From: Craterilacuibacter sp. RT1T
Lineage (GTDB): Bacteria; Pseudomonadota; Gammaproteobacteria; Burkholderiales; Chromobacteriaceae
DNA: 64,000 nucleotides
NCBI RefSeq assembly: GCF_023502145.1
Contig: NZ_JAMFLI010000003.1
Span: 248,001-312,000, forward strand
Reading direction: 5' to 3'
Positions 61,895 through 64,000 of the stretch are shown here, in pieces. Made by a program: the position numbers and the translations under genes. How positions within the stretch are numbered: the first letter of the stretch is position 1; every line of letters begins with the position of its first letter. The notes below the pieces were generated by a model. That model made no database searches and was not told the origin of the DNA. It worked only from the letters and a program-made list of their open reading frames with translations.

Positions 61895-63485
61895 TAATAT
61901 TACGTCGAATATACCATCGTTTAGAACGGTTAAATTTAATAAAAATTTCTCTATTATTCTCGGTAATGCAAAGAGTCGAGGGGAAGGGAAGAGTCATAAT
62001 CTTGGCAAGACAACTCTGATTGAGCTAATTGACCACATCCTATTTGGGTCTAGAGATTCTGTGCGAATAAAAGCTATAAAGGAAAGCTTTGAGAATCCTG
62101 TCTTCACAATTGAACTGCAAATTGATGGCGAGTCACGCTTGATCGTTGCAGACTATTCAAAGAAGAAAAAAGCGGCCTTCCCGTCAGAAACAAAGCAAGC
62201 GTACGAGTATTTTATCCGTTTCCAAGATGATTATAAAGATGAATTTAGGAAGATATCTATCCGAGGGAAAGACCTGAGTTGGAAGCCGCTGCTTCTGAGG
62301 CTTATGGGTTTCAATGAACTACCCTTGGTAGAAAAATACGAAATCGAAGCCACAATTAAGGACTACGATAAGTTTATCGAGATTGCCGCAAGTAGTGGTA
62401 TGAAACGAGAGGGCCGCTCTGAAGATATAGCGCGGCTAGAAACGCGCCGAAGTGAATTGCTTAGAGCTATTGATGATTTGAATTTTGGCAACATTGAAGA
62501 CTCAACTTCATCATATCTCGCATCAGAAATTGATACTCAAATCTTGTCCTTTAAAAAGGAACTTTTCATTCAACGAAAAGAGCTATCTGCGGTCACGGAT
62601 GCTATTGAAAATTCTGTCTTTGTCGATTTTTCCACAGAGCAAGTAGAGAAAATATACTCAGACATGAATATCTACTTCGGCGATCAGGTGAAAAAGGACT
62701 TGTCTCACGTGCAAGAATTCTTCATCCAAGTTACAGATAACCGAACTACCGCATTAAATGCAATGAAGAAGCGGATCATTGATCGGATCTACATACTTGA
62801 GGAAATAGTATCGAAATTAAGCGAAAAGCGAACACACTACCTCCAGTTGATAGTAACTTGCGACTCGATAAATATTTATCGCCAGCTGTCCGTGCAATTT
62901 GCAGAGACTGAAACAGAATTATCACTTCTTAAACAAGATGTTTACAAGGAGTCTATCCAAACTGCAACAAATGAGCGCAACCTACTTAAAACTCAGCAGC
63001 TGACGCTCGCGGCCAAAGTGGCTACCGAGATAGATGAGCATGACTTACTATTTCGTAAGATAAAGCAGCACTACCATGAGATCATGGCTGAGGTCATGGA
63101 TATTGATTCCGAAATCGTCATCGAGAAAAATTCAACAGGAAATCTCGACTTCAGGACGGTTTCGTGGCGTGGCCAAGTCCATTCGCAAGAACTTAAAGGC
63201 GAAATGGCAAAAAAAATATCGTGCGCGGCCTTTGATGTCGCTCTGCGTATTGTCAATAACGATGACTCCGGATTCATCATTCACGATGGCGTAATTGACA
63301 ATGCGGACAAAAATATAAAGAAAAAATTTATTGAGGCTATGAAACGAAGATCTGTTGAGTTCGATTTTCAGTACATCATGACCGCCATAAGTGACGATTT
63401 ACCTGACTCCGTCGAGCTCGACGACATTGTTATAACATTGAGTGATAAAACTGAGAGTAATCTACTTCTCGGCAAAAGCTTTTAA
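61884..63485 (+). CDS. ABC-3C ATPase, DUF2326-type SMC/Rad50-like protein
   Basis: 533 residues. Walker A is split by a short insertion, ending in NLGKTTL (GKTT at residues 41-44). Residues about 110-410 form long coiled-coil arms. The C-terminal half-site has a diverged signature (ELKGEMAKKIS) and Walker B GFIIHDGVID (Asp468), as in DUF2326 proteins. Such ATPases act with a middle component and a small C-terminal-domain protein in anti-invader systems, probably sensing nucleic acid. The ATG at 61884 begins the first beta strand; the upstream frame overlaps the middle-component gene. Composition is AT-rich, so likely acquired. Confidence 0.85.
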   Translation: MKINNITSNIPSFRTVKFNKNFSIILGNAKSRGEGKSHNLGKTTLIELIDHILFGSRDSVRIKAIKESFENPVFTIELQIDGESRLIVADYSKKKKAAFPSETKQAYEYFIRFQDDYKDEFRKISIRGKDLSWKPLLLRLMGFNELPLVEKYEIEATIKDYDKFIEIAASSGMKREGRSEDIARLETRRSELLRAIDDLNFGNIEDSTSSYLASEIDTQILSFKKELFIQRKELSAVTDAIENSVFVDFSTEQVEKIYSDMNIYFGDQVKKDLSHVQEFFIQVTDNRTTALNAMKKRIIDRIYILEEIVSKLSEKRTHYLQLIVTCDSINIYRQLSVQFAETETELSLLKQDVYKESIQTATNERNLLKTQQLTLAAKVATEIDEHDLLFRKIKQHYHEIMAEVMDIDSEIVIEKNSTGNLDFRTVSWRGQVHSQELKGEMAKKISCAAFDVALRIVNNDDSGFIIHDGVIDNADKNIKKKFIEAMKRRSVEFDFQYIMTAISDDLPDSVELDDIVITLSDKTESNLLLGKSF

Positions 63486-63615
63486 AAGTCTTGCTGGCAT
63501 TCGCATAGGACTAACGAATAATTACATAAAACCTGTGCGAACAGCCGCGCAGACCGGTGAATTCAAACGTTACGCACTCTCGTTTAAGAATCATCACCGC
63601 CAAGCCCCACCCGCT
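63486..63615. other. Right flank of the ABC-3C unit
   Basis: 130 bp between the ATPase stop and the end of the ipdC-like gene. GC content returns to the host value around 63590. No clear terminator hairpin and no repeat matching the left flank was found. Confidence 0.4.
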
Positions 63616-64000
63616 TCAACCGACGCAGCCCGCCTGACGCGCCTTACTTTCCGGATAGTGCGGCGGCGCTGCAAAACGAGATAGCAAGGCTTCGGCCTGC
63701 GCTGCGATACCCGAGATCAGCGCCTCGCAACTGACGAGTTCGTCGATTGCTGCCGCCACCTGGCCACTGGCCAGCAGGCCCTCGTCCGGCACGCCCTCGA
63801 CCATGGAGCGTTGCAGCAGCATGGGCTGGCTGGCCGCCATCACCGTCTGGGACAGCGCGGCCGGGTCTTCTTTCAGGGCGCGCAGCAGGGTTTTCAGCAT
63901 ATGGCTGTTGCTCATGCCGGTTTCGTTCTGGAAGCGGTGCGCACTCTTGATCGCCAGCCACAGGCGGCCCAAGGGGCTGGCCTGCTCCAGCCTTTGCAGC
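63616..64000 (-). CDS. ipdC: Nitronate monooxygenase family flavoprotein, IpdC-like, 5' end outside window
   Basis: The C-terminal about 128 residues, open to the window edge. GMSNSHMLKTLLRALKEDP, the run of Gln/Leu-rich helices (MLLQRSMVEGVPDEGLLASGQVAAAIDEL) shown in part as GLLASGQVAAAIDEL, and VSCEALISGI are the ending typical of 2-nitropropane dioxygenase-type FMN enzymes. IpdC of the steroid HIP pathway belongs to this family and normally lies beside echA20, so the position supports IpdC. A general nitronate monooxygenase cannot be excluded without the N-terminal part. Confidence 0.7.
   Translation of the reverse strand, partial: LQRLEQASPLGRLWLAIKSAHRFQNETGMSNSHMLKTLLRALKEDPAALSQTVMAASQPMLLQRSMVEGVPDEGLLASGQVAAAIDELVSCEALISGIAAQAEALLSRFAAPPHYPESKARQAGCVG

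Overview
The window looks like a chromosomal segment of a GC-rich betaproteobacterium. The 3-alpha-hydroxysteroid dehydrogenase, the steroid regulator and the ring-degradation genes resemble those of Comamonas-type steroid degraders, while the chitin-active LPMO and the gene style would also suit a Neisseriales/Chromobacteriaceae host; the family is not certain. No rRNA, tRNA, CRISPR array, prophage or intact insertion sequence was seen. One AT-rich block (about 60.7-63.5 kb) stands out as foreign.

Layout. (1) 0-4.6 kb: 3' part of dsbD, an AI-2E family permease, a small lipoprotein and a secreted GbpA-like chitin-active LPMO, separated by clear terminators. (2) 4.9-10.15 kb: thiamine operon thiC-thiO-thiS-thiG-thiE on the minus strand behind a TPP riboswitch and two strong hairpins; ThiE has an unusual N-terminal extension. 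(3) 10.2-26.6 kb: acetyl-CoA acetyltransferase and a LiuR-type MerR regulator on the minus strand. Opposite them, across two LiuR-like operators, runs a plus-strand operon of about 14.6 kb: 3-hydroxyacyl-CoA dehydrogenase, acyl-CoA ligase, a complete LivGHMKF-type ABC transporter, a PaaK-like protein with a degenerate nucleotide loop, and the valine branch (MmsA, acyl-CoA dehydrogenase, enoyl-CoA hydratase, 3-hydroxyisobutyryl-CoA hydrolase, MmsB). (4) 26.8-32.1 kb: CtlX-type hydrolase, rRNA pseudouridine synthase, TPR-GGDEF diguanylate cyclase, MarC protein and an orphan periplasmic binding protein.

(5) 32.2-60.4 kb plus the right edge: a steroid (probably bile-acid or sterol side-chain, and C/D-ring) catabolic cluster. 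It holds a BaiCD/enoate-reductase-like flavoenzyme, HsdA, a KshA-type Rieske oxygenase, a TeiR-like LuxR regulator, an envelope set (MMPL/RND, YCF48 beta-propeller, DUF1329, DUF1302), thiolases, SDRs, MaoC hydratase, two acyl-CoA dehydrogenase pairs, an acyl-CoA ligase, an Ltp2-like aldolase with a DUF35-MaoC fusion partner, and the FadA6/EchA20/IpdC-like enzymes of the HIP (C/D-ring) pathway. No 3-ketosteroid delta-1-dehydrogenase, KshB reductase, meta-cleavage dioxygenase or IpdAB is in the window, so the pathway must continue elsewhere. Several promoters in this cluster carry a shared ACATCGTCCA-type motif that may be the operator of the LuxR-type regulator.

(6) 61.0-63.5 kb: a compact AT-rich four-gene unit inserted between the echA20-like and ipdC-like genes. 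It encodes a 53-residue membrane peptide, a 163-residue protein, a 79-residue middle component and a DUF2326-type ABC ATPase, all with overlapping start and stop codons. I read it as an ABC-three-component (ABC-3C) conflict system. The membrane peptide (at its C terminus) and the next protein (at its N terminus) share the motif QxAIGxxNxQ, which resembles RHIM/curli-type amyloid motifs. This suggests an undescribed amyloid-like coupling of a membrane effector to an ABC-3C sensor, and is the best candidate for a new system here.
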